DNA from: Apostichopus californicus
Lineage: Eukaryota > Echinodermata > Holothuroidea > Aspidochirotida > Stichopodidae
Reading direction: 5' to 3'
Assembly: GCA_020650975.1 (NCBI GenBank)
Contig: JAIPMN010002109.1
Location: forward strand, 5,359-25,589
Length of the DNA: 20,231 nt
Shown here: positions 8,804 to 18,088 of the stretch, in pieces
How positions within the stretch are numbered: the first letter of the stretch is position 1
Layout: every line of letters begins with the position of its first letter
Program-made: the position numbers and the translations under genes
The notes under the pieces: model-generated
Database searches by the model: none
Told to the model about the DNA's origin: nothing
What the model saw: only the letters and a program-made list of their open reading frames with translations

Positions 8804-8887
8804 GTAAGCATTATGAGCACAACGACGGGGAAAAAATATGAAATTAAAGCATGGAATAATTTAATGGGGGCAACTTGACACGTAGGA

Positions 8888-8910
8888 TGGTAAAAAAATA
8901 TATATATATA
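8888..8910. repeat. AT dinucleotide microsatellite
   Basis: A-run followed by about seven AT units. Confidence 0.85.
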
Positions 8911-10066
8911 AAGCAGGACGACAGAGAATTATTGTTAAAATCCAATTAACGTTTTCAGGACTACGTAAAATTGAAATAAATTAAGGGAGAAATGGTAATT
9001 TGGCATCATTTTGCAATTCTATGTCGTACTCACATATGTCAGTGTGCATTTATGTAGGCTATTGACATTGATTAACTTCTTTTTTTATCGAAGAATTATT
9101 GAAGTGAAAATACTTTTTTTGGAAAGAAAGAAAGACAAAACTTGGGGCATTGACTTTTTTGAGAAAAATTTAACTGTGAAAAATAAAAGAAATAAGGGTA
9201 GTAGAACTGTAGATCATTTAGTCCCAAAATCAATTTTGAAGCAAAAAGATCGATTCTGTTAACATTTCACAGAGTTAGCCACCCAAGCAATAAATTTATA
9301 TAATGAGCGCAGCAAAGTAAGACAGACAGGTTTGGTGGTCGGCACAGACTTCTCAGTTTTATCCGCATTGTAAATATGATGTCAGCTAGACCGTTTGAAG
9401 CTTCGGTTAAAAAGTTGACCACTTTATTACCTGATTGGCCAGTTAAAAAATATCTGGCGTTTCTTCGACTAAATATTGGAATGATACGTAAAACTGCCAG
9501 AAAAAGTAGTACCCCCTATCTGTCTTCTTTTCTTTTTTTTTAATCGTGAAAATCTTTTAACAGACCTGTGTTGGCAGCAATCTTTTTAAATTCCTCATGA
9601 TCAGAATAAACAATTCACATCGATGCCCTTGTCAAGATAAAACCCGTGATTCATTTTTGATTGATTCTTCGTCTATTAATTAAACAATGTTGACAGCCTG
9701 CGATGTTTGTGAAATAAAACGGCTCTTCGATGAGAAACCGATTTATTGTCATGCTAATGAGGCGTAACATTGTTTTACTTTCAAAGGCAAACTAATTTCA
9801 TATACATACTGGATTGTCATTCAGCCAGCTATGATATATAATCTGTGTAAACTACAACAGCAACTGACCTATTGAATTCACACATACTGTATATACATGT
9901 ATGTTAGCAGTGTATATCAACCAGCATTGCTTATTTTGCCACACAAAGTGACAGAATCAATAATTTTATAATTTACGTAACAATATACAGTTTACCTAAG
10001 CTGTAGCCCCGCTGCAATTTTGTACGTAGATCTCTTGTACTTGTAGATTTATAACACTTAGGTACT
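8911..10066. other. AT-rich spacer, possible intron of the 8786 candidate
   Basis: The plus-strand 83-codon frame at 9011-9262 is Lys/Phe-rich from A/T runs and has no supported splice sites. I see no other gene signal. Confidence 0.35.
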
Positions 10067-10107
10067 GTATGTATGTATGTATGTATGTATGTATGTATGT
10101 GCGTATG

Positions 10108-10137
<30 letters not shown>
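10067..10137. repeat. GTAT tetranucleotide microsatellite
   Basis: About 17 GTAT units with one interruption (GCGT) near 10101. On the minus strand it gives a YIHT-type peptide repeat, which is an artefact. Confidence 0.95.
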
Positions 10138-10138
<1 letters not shown>

Positions 10139-10139
<1 letters not shown>

Positions 10140-10157
10140 GTACAGTACAGTACAGTC
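10139..10157. repeat. ACAGT pentanucleotide microsatellite
   Basis: Three-plus units of TACAG directly after the GTAT array. The same word is scattered singly through 9880-15300. Confidence 0.9.
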
Positions 10158-10159
10158 AA

Positions 10160-11160
10160 ACATTGTCAGTGGAGAAATGAGTAAATACAATATTTAAAAA
10201 ATAATAATTTATATAAAATTCATTATAATGAATATACCACAGGGATGTATTGCTTAGTGTGACCTGTTTTCCCCTGAACTAGTTTGAAAGCTCCACCTTT
10301 AAGGTCCAGTCATTAAATATTAAATGCAACCTTGACATTTTCAAACTTCAGGAAACATTTGTTTTGCTGAGACATTTTGCGGAGATATTTGCTGAGACAT
10401 TTTCCTTCGCTGTTTAAGCACTTTTAACACAAGTTTACTGGAAGTTCTTGATTTCTGCATGGGAATCGGAAATTAGTGGGAAAAGTCATTTCAAAAAATT
10501 AGTAAATACGAAACTTTTTCAGTACGCCAATAACTCAACACAGTTAATACTGCAGGTTCACGTTCAGTGTATAGATGAGAATATTGAAAGCTGTACAGCA
10601 AGTACATGGCTACTACTATTGCCTACTGTAATACAGTAATATGGAACTTGTGCAATTATTTCCTGTTATATTGTCTGGAACTTCACAAAATAACTGTACC
10701 GATCCCAAATACAGGAAGCCTGGAATCTTATCCACAACACCCTGTACAGAAGTAGGTTCAGAACTAGTTAAGACTATAGAACAGATTTCACACTTAATGT
10801 ACAATAACTATCTACAGTACAGTATATACATTTGGTTGATTGGCGTCTATCTTGGTGCAGAGTGCTCCATGTCCAGTGGACAGAGCAAAGTATAGATGAG
10901 TATTAGTTGAGACTAGTGGAACACTAGTAGTTGTTACTCAGAGTTACTCAGAGTTTCAACGTTGAGCGATCAATTGTCTGACGATGTTTAGAAGGGAAAG
11001 AAGAACAAATGTGTTTAAGTCATATGATCAAACAATTCTTCCAAATATGAGCAAAGGATAATTTTTTGTTAAAGATATCAGAGTTTCAAGGTTGTGTCAG
11101 GAGGCTACAATTTCACCCCCCCCCCACATGCTCCCCACTCTCTATAGTATGTGACACCTA
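10160..11160. other. Spacer with TACAGTA words and small duplications
   Basis: GTTACTCAGA occurs twice in tandem at 10933-10955. CAGAGTTTCAA(C/G)GTTG occurs near 10950 and again near 11082. Several ACAGT-type words are present. No exon is supported. Confidence 0.45.
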
Positions 11161-11316
11161 CCTATTTTCCTTTCTTTTTGTTTTGTTTTTCATATTTTCA
11201 AGGCGAATGTATAATTTATAAGCAGTGTTGACACTGAAACCAGCTGTCATGTTAAGAGCTCTAATAACTGAGAAATTAGCATAAATTCCAAAAGCCGTCT
11301 CAAGTATAGAAAATAA
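11161..11316. repeat. Interspersed repeat, copy B
   Basis: This is a diverged, same-orientation relative of 5361-5514, with blocks in the same order: CATATTTTCAA, TTGACACTGAAACCA, ATGTTAAGAGCTC, and TATAGAAAATAA. Only one unit is present here; the tandem amplification seen near copy A is absent. Neither copy has a coding frame or clear terminal inverted repeats. Confidence 0.65.
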
Positions 11317-13389
11317 CATTGCTTTTATATAAATAAAGAAAAAATGTATTAAACTTAAAAGTATTATGTCAGTGTACTATACGAAGAATTAGGTGGGTTT
11401 TTTCTTTTTTCAAATTTGAAATTCAACAATTTTATCATTTTCTTTACAATGCACTTTGAGTATATATAGTCAAGTATACTGATATGATATAAGTATTGGA
11501 CTTTACATAAAAAGTATAACAAATTTATTTATGTAGTGACCCACACCATGCACACTAAATTTTCATGTTGGATACTGTAGCATTTTTGGACACCCCCATC
11601 TGGACTTTGGTATGGTCTGTGCTAATTTGGTATGGTCCATACAGTGACAGTCACAGTTTATATCTCTCATACACTTATAAATGCAGGGTTTGAGTCAAGA
11701 GTTAAAAATTCATGTCAGGGTCACCAATTGATGAAGACTATTATGAATGACTAACCCTCCTCAAATCAATTTGGTACTGCTCTGGTGCTCCAATCACCCC
11801 ACCCCCACCCCCCCCCCAACCCGTGCACTCAATCAATTCCTTCCAATATTGACAGACATATGAAAAGTCAGCTAATACTTTGCACTTCGTTTAATTTAAC
11901 AACTATGACGCAAAAATTTGTTTTTAGTAAATGAGTGAAGACCTGTACTATCTAATCAAAGTATGAAATGACCAAAACAGTGAGTTTGATTGTAAGTGAC
12001 TGCACACTGTACTCTTAGTTTACCAAACCCAAGATAGTCGTACAGTACTGTATGTTTGTCCTACAAGTATTCATGTATGTACGCAGGTCTGTGGTGCACA
12101 ACCTAATTCTAAAGTACCATAATCTGTATAAAATACCACACTTACTAAATGTTATTATTCCCAATTCAAGCCCACAATTAGGAAAAGGAATAGGCGAGAG
12201 CAAAAAAAAAGAGAGAAAAAAGAGGTTGATGATCACGTTGTCGTGACTGTGTTATTACCATATGCTCAGTATTTCAGCGCTCCACAGCAGTACAGTACAG
12301 TTATACGGTACTTACAGTACTTGTGATGAAGTATTGAGTGGGTGGACATTGATCTCTCGGACTTAAAGTGAAACTACACCGTCAAAGATCATTAACATAC
12401 AAATTAAGTATCGTTTTAATAATAATAATTTACAAACACACCTGCTGCTTCATAAGAAGACAGGCTTGATCGAGTTTATAGTCAAGTATCAACGAGCCCA
12501 ACCTACTCAATTTTCAAAAAACTATTCAACTTGGGGACATTATTGAGTATGAAATTACAAATTAGGTAATGTGGATTTGGGGGGGGGGGAGCATCTGATT
12601 GACAATTTTAGCATATTTATCGAGTATACTTTCTCCAAATAAGTTATTATTAGGTCTACTGGCCCAATTTTATGGGCCCAGAAGATAATGTACAAACTCC
12701 TTTCCCACTAGGAAAGTAAAATGAGATTCTAGATTAGGGAAGTTATTATCCAGACTAAAAGAGAGATGAAAAAATTAAGACATATCATCAGCAATGCAGA
12801 TTATGAAAATTTAAGGCAAAACTTAAAATCTGCAAAATATATACTATTGTCTGAGTTCTGGGTGTAATACCTGCATATCGCATTAAATCTTAGATTTGGT
12901 TTATAATAAAACTTGGCAAGTACGTCTCCCCGCAGATACAGTACCAACCCAACCCTGCAGTGCTTCTAAATTCTGAGTTCATTATACTTCCATATTCCAA
13001 TTGATGAAAAGGAAAATAGAAATTAAAGTCTGGAATTGATGGTACATGTACATCCGGTAAGTAGTTTGTTGATGGATCAATTATTATCTAAGATGAGAAA
13101 TTCACAGCTTAGTTTTAAGACATTATTCGACCGATTCTTCACTAGATGTGTATCTTTAATCTTCACCAGGTATATACTGTACTTCATCAAACAGAGATCT
13201 GTCTCCTCCTCAGCAAGGAGGCCACTAGAACTTACAGAAATTAAAATATGTACAAAGTTAACACAGTAGTTGAATATAACGTAGTATGTATATGTGCAGA
13301 ACTTATAAGCATCCTTCACCTTATTATTTTGTAAAATAATGTCATAAATATTATTACTTTTCGTTGATAATTTGTTATGCTTTGGTAAT
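11317..13389. other. Long AT-rich stretch without a supported gene
   Basis: Holds C-runs (11800-11818), a G-run (12580-12589), a doubled TTTGGTATGGTC word (near 11606 and 11628) and several TACAGTA/TACTGTA words. A GTAAGTAG donor-like site at 13055 has no open exon upstream. Confidence 0.4.
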
Positions 13390-13434
13390 AATATCTGGTA
13401 TTTATATCTGGTATAATATCTGGTATCTTATCTG
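13390..13434. repeat. Short tandem repeat, ATATCTGGTAT unit
   Basis: Three near-copies of TATCTGGTAT plus a decayed fourth (TATCTGCTA), spaced 11-14 bases. Confidence 0.8.
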
Positions 13435-13526
13435 CTAAATAGCAGCAAATATTCACATATTACAACTTATTTTCAGCAGTTTTTTCTCTGGTGTTTGTGG
13501 CTTTTGTTCCACCGATTTACATACTG

Positions 13527-13566
13527 TAGATTTCATAGATTTTTCATAGATTTCATAGATTTTCAT
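13527..13566. repeat. Short tandem repeat, CATAGATTT unit
   Basis: About four copies of TAGATTT(TT)CA in 40 bases. Confidence 0.8.
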
Positions 13567-14754
13567 GTTCCTAAATTTTTAATAGTAAGTGCAAGTCATG
13601 CAACGATCAGGCTGTCTGTCAATGAATTTTGTACGATCAAGAGATAAAATGAGAATTATTTGCTTCACGTTATGATTCATGTATCTTAACAAAGGAATTA
13701 AAATGTAATAATATTATACAGTAGTACGTCACATAATATCAGAGTGTCTGAGAAGTGATTATCCCAAACTTTAAACAGTGCCATCATATAAGATTATGTT
13801 ATATGTTTGCTTAAAACATTACAATAGACCAATAGTATTGTGATATCAGAGACATACATGTCCTTTATAAAAATGTTAAGTTAAAAATTTAGCATTTAAA
13901 CTGTATACAGTAACCTGTGCAACTTAAAAAATTTCCAAAAGCACATAAAAAATGGACCAAGCTTCAATTCAATAGCCCTACTATATAGAAAACTGTTTCA
14001 TAATCCCAAGGATTTGGGAAAAAAACTTGAAAATGATACAAATTATGTCAGATACAGGTCTGTCTGATCCATAATTAGCTGTTTAACTACAAAATTGGAG
14101 TTCATTGTCATATATGGCACAATTAGCAGTTCAACAAATTCAATAAAAATGGACAATTAGTATGCCTACATGTTATTTTACTGTTTGTAAAGAAAAAACT
14201 GATTTTTGTGACAGTTGAACATGATCAAGTAAACATCTTTCTTTATAATAAGTACTTTCTTTATTCTTCAGTACTTATGCTTACTGAAATAAGAATGAGT
14301 GACTTTCTTGTACTTTATACCTTTACTGTAACACAGGCACATGCAGTACATACAGTATGTGTTGTGTTCTACAGACTTACATGTATCAACGGACACAGTC
14401 TGGCTGGCTCAGTTTTGGAATAACACACAGGGAAAAATGTTAATGGTAGTCCGATTGTCCAAGACTATGGCTATATATCATGTAATTAACACAATATTAT
14501 CTCTATGAATACAGCTGTACAAGATAGGGTCCAAAAAATTGTTGCAAACAGAAAGTTTATGTTGTCTAGTGACAAACTTATAACATGTGATGACAAAGAT
14601 GGCTTGTATGAAATACTTTGAGTGTACTCTGACACTGTGGGATGGAGGGAAGTGGGGCCAGCCATATGGCACCCAATAACTTTCACAGCAATGACTTTCA
14701 TTAATGGAGGGTAATTTCATCAGCATTGAACATTGTTCTGCAATTCCTGCACTT
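13567..14754. other. AT-rich spacer, no gene supported
   Basis: Open frames of 70-80 codons on both strands lack motifs and paired splice sites. TACAGTA/TACTGTA words continue. Confidence 0.4.
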
Positions 14755-14955
14755 CTACTCTCATCCTCACCCTTACTCCCCCTTCCCCAGTAGCCAACAA
14801 CCCCCCCCCCCTCCCCCAGCAGCCACCATCGCTTCTCCCTCCCCCATGACTAACAACACTTCTCCCACCCCCAGCAACTACTGTACCAACACTTCCCCCA
14901 CCCCCAGCAACTACCAAAACTTCTCCCAACCCAGCAACTACCAACACTTCCCATT
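14755..14955. repeat. C-rich minisatellite, ~27-33 bp unit
   Basis: The unit AACACTTCTCCCACCCCCAG followed by CAACTACC recurs from 14855, 14888, 14916 and 14943 (the last truncated). It follows a looser C-rich lead-in with GCCACCATCGCTTCTCC. Periods are 33, 28 and 27. The Gly/Val-rich minus-strand open frame here (14720-15130) arises from the repeat. Confidence 0.85.
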
Positions 14956-15360
14956 CAATTGCACTGAGCCTTCCTTGCATGCATTTGATAAATATTGCAA
15001 AAAAATATGAAAATTGGTTAAGATTGGTAGCTAAAGTTTTAAAGTTAACAATTAACTTAGTGGTTCTCAGGTTAGTACAGTATATATGCAACTGTGGATC
15101 TAATTTAACTACAGGAGTTGATTTGAACATCTTTTCTATGCCAGGACTTAGTGTTTACAAGCAAAAGAGAGGAAACAGGTGTGGAGGAATATAGTTTATG
15201 ATTTACTGCCAGTTAATTATACTGTAGGCCTAGACACAATTCACTGAAATGGTCGTTACCACTTTGTGCAGTAGGTCATATATGCATTATGTACAGTAGA
15301 AGTACTTAGTTATAGCAATGACGTGGTTCATAAATTGAAAGATTAAAAAATATACTCTAG
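14956..15360. other. AT-rich spacer, nothing recognised
   Basis: Three TACAGTA/TACTGTA words. No exon or repeat supported. Confidence 0.4.
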
Positions 15361-15834
15361 CTCAGAGGCAAATCAGGATCATTTCATTACGACAGGTTTG
15401 ATTTCTGCAATTTGTCAGACATTTGGGAAGTGTGACAGTAGAACATTTCTATTCCATGATGAGCTCTCTCAATATCTGTGACACTTTAAACGACATCCTA
15501 TCCTAAGCACATGTCAACTGAGATTAGGATATACCACAAAAGTATGGTAACTTTGATTGAATGGAGATAGTGTTACCCTGTGGGTATAATGTAGTTCCAT
15601 GATATATGCATCATTTAATCGCGCTCATGTTCCTATATTTATGCACTAACTTAAACAATACCAACCAAACCTAACACCACATGGTGCCCTGGTCCACTCC
15701 ATGTCGGACGGCTTGATTACAATGGAATAAGATGTCCATGCACGAAACGGAATCTAGGCATGTAAGCCTAAGTCGTGGACTTAGGAATTGGGGGAATTCC
15801 CACAGACTTAATCTTCACTTATCAAATCACTGAC
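15361..15834 (-). other. Start of intron 1 of the acidic-protein gene (inferred)
   Basis: The donor GTCAGT is at 15834-15829. Reading leftward, I found no downstream exon that carries a convincing acceptor, keeps the phase (one base needed to finish the split AG codon) and stays open. The sequence is AT-rich and has no repeat that I could identify. Most of the window to the left may therefore be intron, or exon 2 may be too short to recognise by eye. Confidence 0.35.
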
Positions 15835-16109
15835 CTGTAACTTGTCTGTTTTCGGATGGTAAAATGAGCGAACCGGTCTAGTGTGTCAGCCATTCGGGTG
15901 AACTCTATCCCTTCCCCGATCCTGTCATCTTCCTCTCTTTCAGCGACTGGATCTGATTCCATAGCATGGTTGCCATCGTTCGTCGTAAATTCCACCACAT
16001 CGTCGCTGTTTTTATCAAACTCGACTGCTTCATACTCCTCTTTTATCGTAGGAAACCCTACCGGGTCCCGAGAAGACCCTTCCAGATCAGATGGTTGATC
16101 CGTTGACAT
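15835..16109 (-). CDS. First coding exon of an unrecognised acidic protein (N-terminal 91 codons)
   Basis: I do not recognise the protein family. The exon encodes 91 residues starting MSTDQPSDLEGSS and ending near DRFAHFTIRKQTSY, plus two bases of the next codon. I count 24 Asp/Glu against 9 Lys/Arg, so it is a strongly acidic, probably disordered N-terminal tail without a signal peptide or membrane segment. It turns more basic and hydrophobic in the last ~15 residues, as if a folded domain begins in exon 2. It contains VEF twice, IEF once, and an IKEE tetrapeptide matching the SUMO consensus psi-K-x-E, which is weak evidence. The start is supported by an in-frame TAG three codons upstream. 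The exon ends at a consensus donor, CAG|GTCAGT, with the intron starting at 15834; read-through would stop within five codons. Codon content is richer in GC and CpG than the flanks. Exon 2 was not found in this window with confidence. Confidence 0.72.
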
Positions 16110-16115
16110 TTTACC

Positions 16116-16178
16116 CTAAAATTTTCTTTCAGCTTTAACATCTAACGTTCTAAACAGTTTTGCCAAGGCTCTCACCAT
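16116..16178 (-). CDS. Upstream ORF in the 5' leader, in frame with the main start
   Basis: The sequence upstream of the acidic-protein exon contains ATG GTG AGA GCC, a 20-codon ORF ending in TAG, then only two codons (GGT AAA) before the main ATG, all in one frame. The peptide is basic, with R/K spaced through it and no acidic run. It would be expected to reduce initiation at the main start unless scanning is leaky. An alternative reading is that ATG|GTGAGA is a splice donor and TTTTAG|GGTAAA an acceptor, removing exactly 60 bases. That would join the upstream ATG in frame to the main ORF and add three residues (MGK). The acceptor's pyrimidine tract is poor and 60 bases is very short, so a plain uORF is the simpler view. 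Confidence 0.4.
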   Translation of the reverse strand: MVRALAKLFRTLDVKAERKF

Positions 16179-16310
16179 TCTTAATGACACAATTTTCCAC
16201 CGAAAGAGTTATTTTGGCCTTGAAAAGAGTTGTCAACTGGGAATTAACGTGTGGACAATTCGCAAATGTAACGTCACAAAATTAGTTGTTGACGTTGCTG
16301 CTCTGGCAAG
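16133..16310 (+). other. Exon-like open stretch antisense to the gene's 5' leader
   Basis: On the plus strand a pyrimidine-rich acceptor (ATTTTCTTTCAG, ending at 16132) and a donor (GGCAAG|GTGAGC, intron from 16311) enclose 178 bases. One frame is open from the TAA at 16117-16119 through the donor, about 64 codons, and contains no ATG. A stop follows immediately after the donor (TGA inside GGTGAGC). It could be an internal exon of an overlapping or divergent transcript, or coincidence inside a GC-richer promoter region where stops are rarer. The conceptual peptide resembles no family I know. Confidence 0.2.
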
Positions 16311-16400
16311 GTGAGCAAGCACGCAAAGCACAGACAATAGCAGTAACGAGATCGGAAGACTGCGTGAAACTCGATGTCGCATGGGAAGTGAGGGCCTAGG

Positions 16401-17150
16401 AGTGTTTTGTGCAAAATATAAAATGTATTTTGGTTGTCTATTGGTAGCACAGCAGGACCTTAATTTACTGTACTATCTGGGGAGATGAGGGGGTGGCATG
16501 TGGCTCATCAACTGGATCATGGTCCCTACAGTTAGGATATAAATAAGTCGTATTGTAGTTACAAATAGAAATGATTCCGATTTTAGTTATTGGCAATAGA
16601 AGGTCATTCTTTCAAATTTACCCCATTAATACATAGTTGTCAGGTTTCTTGAAAACCTTGAAATCTTCAATTTTGCACTCCGACTGAAAATATCAACCAC
16701 AAAAAATCTATTAAATTTGGTTTATCTTCAAAGCATGGTAAAGTACTCCGATGTTCACTGTATAATCAAAGGCTAGGAGTCTGGAGGGGTGTTTATGAAG
16801 GAGAGTATTTATTCCCAATAATTTGCTGCTACCGTAACAAAGACGAAAAAGAGCAAGAAATAAAAACGAGTCTAAAGAAATCTCAGAGTAGTTTATTTCG
16901 AGTGAAAAATTAGACGCGCTGAAGTTGCAGAGTACTTTGTCTCCTGGACCCCTGTGTCTCCACCCCACCCCCCCCCCCACCCTCGAGGGCTTGACAATGC
17001 ATTACAAAGAAATTTCTAAGGAATTTCCTTTTATGAGATCATATTTGTGCTTGCAATTCCCAACAAGGGAACAACAGCTATCTTAAATTGCTGCACTCTC
17101 CCGTGGTTGTTGGCTTCCTGACACCTACCAAACGTTTCTGCCCCCTACCC
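16401..17150. other. Spacer upstream of the gene, nothing recognised but a C-run
   Basis: A C-rich run lies at 16959-16982. The minus-strand frame across 16711-16980 starts inside it and has no motif. Confidence 0.4.
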
Positions 17151-17185
17151 GGTTGGGAGTGCAGGAGCCTCCTGCACTCCCAACC
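17151..17185. other. 35-base perfect inverted repeat
   Basis: GGTTGGGAGTGCAGGAG (17151-17167), one C, then CTCCTGCACTCCCAACC (17169-17185). The arms are 17 bases, fully complementary, GC-rich, with a single-base centre. It would form a very stable hairpin or cruciform. No TIR family is recognised and there is no flanking duplication. Confidence 0.97.
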
Positions 17186-17239
17186 CATTAGAAGTGTACC
17201 ACCAGTCTCATCAAAAATACACTGAGTCTCCTTTTAACA

Positions 17240-17293
17240 CCCCCCCCCCTCCCTTCTCGTTCCACTTGTGAATTAAAAAAATGGGGGGGGGGG
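17240..17293. repeat. C-run and G-run inverted pair
   Basis: Ten Cs at 17240-17249 and eleven Gs at 17283-17293 face each other across 33 bases. Confidence 0.85.
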
Positions 17294-17923
17294 CTCTGAG
17301 CAGGATCATAGCCACGAAGCTATGTAGACTACTAACGTCTGGCTCTTGCTACGATGAGATTTCTCCATATATTATTTTGCGTTATTTGCCCTTGCCTTTA
17401 TTATTTAATAAAGTTAGAATAAATGTAATATTGGTCAGGGAAACTAATGGATAACCCCACTTAAATATTACGTCATGATGTAAGTTATGCGCATCTAGAT
17501 GAAAGGAATAAACATTATTGCTTGTTTAATCTCATAGTCTCTTATCAACATTAAATAGCATTTGTCAGACAAGGAATTCTGGTTACGTCAGTGCCAAGTC
17601 GAAAGGGAGATCCCCTGTATTAGTGTATTGGTGTCTTCTGAAGAGTTATGAGTACATAGCTGAAGGCATGCATATGGCAGTTGTGTGTTAGGAAGACATA
17701 CACACGACCTCGATAGAAAAGAAACAAAAAAACTTCCAAAATGTCTCATGAATTTATTTTTACCCAATATTTTATTACAACTGTGTACGTCAGATTCACA
17801 AAAGAAGGGTTTCCCAAAAAATTGCCAAATTTTTGAACAGTTTAAGGTATGAAGACAGTACAAATAGAGGGCGTTTGACTAAATCAACTGGCAAAACTAG
17901 GGCATACAATTTTATAGGAAAGT
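17294..17923. other. Spacer, nothing recognised
   Basis: AT-rich DNA with no supported exon. The minus-strand frame at 17588-17863 shows no motif. Confidence 0.4.
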
Positions 17924-18088
17924 TACGGTGGCTTAGTTGGGTCATAGCAAAGAAAAGACTTTTTAAAGCAAAATTTGGAAATGAAAAGTCAAAATTTTGA
18001 GACATACAGTCAAAATTTTGAGATAAAAAGTCAAAATGTTGAGATTTGGGGACACTGCTTTTTCCTATGTCCTTATTAAGCCACCGTA
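17924..18088. mobile_element. MITE-like non-autonomous element, 165 bp
   Basis: Perfect 12-base terminal inverted repeats TACGGTGGCTTA (17924-17935) and TAAGCCACCGTA (18077-18088) continue inward as an imperfect match (TCATAG...AAAGAAAA against ACATAG...AAAAAG) for about 30 bases. The interior holds three 21-bp units with AGTCAAAATTTTGAG. No transposase is encoded. Flanks are GGAAAGT on the left and GGAAGTA on the right, similar but not a clean target duplication, so the superfamily cannot be assigned. Conceptual frames over it (QNFD repeats) are artefacts. Confidence 0.75.
17987..18049. repeat. Three 21-bp tandem units inside the MITE-like element
   Basis: AGTCAAAATTTTGAG starts at 17987, 18008 and 18029 (third copy with one change, AATGTTG). 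Confidence 0.92.

Larger units (their letters stand above)
16110..16400 (-). promoter_or_regulatory. 5' leader and proximal promoter region of the acidic-protein gene
   Basis: This region upstream of the coding exon is visibly richer in CpG than the surrounding AT-rich DNA. It holds a 7-base inverted repeat, AACGTCA at 16270-16276 and TGACGTT at 16290-16296, with 13 bases between the halves. Each half is a near-CRE/ATF site (CRE is TGACGTCA). A GGAAGT ETS-like core on the plus strand lies near 16384-16389. No TATA box is evident on the minus strand, so a TATA-less start is likely. The transcription start was not located. Confidence 0.45.

Noticed and set aside
13020-13320. Opposing frames around GTAAGTAG (13055) and CCAGGTATA (13167) as exons
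   Set aside because: Donor-like words are present, but no acceptor-bounded open exon leads into them on either strand.
14720-15130. 136-codon Gly/Val-rich minus-strand frame
   Set aside because: The Gly-rich half is the complement of the C-rich minisatellite at 14755-14955; the rest has no motif.
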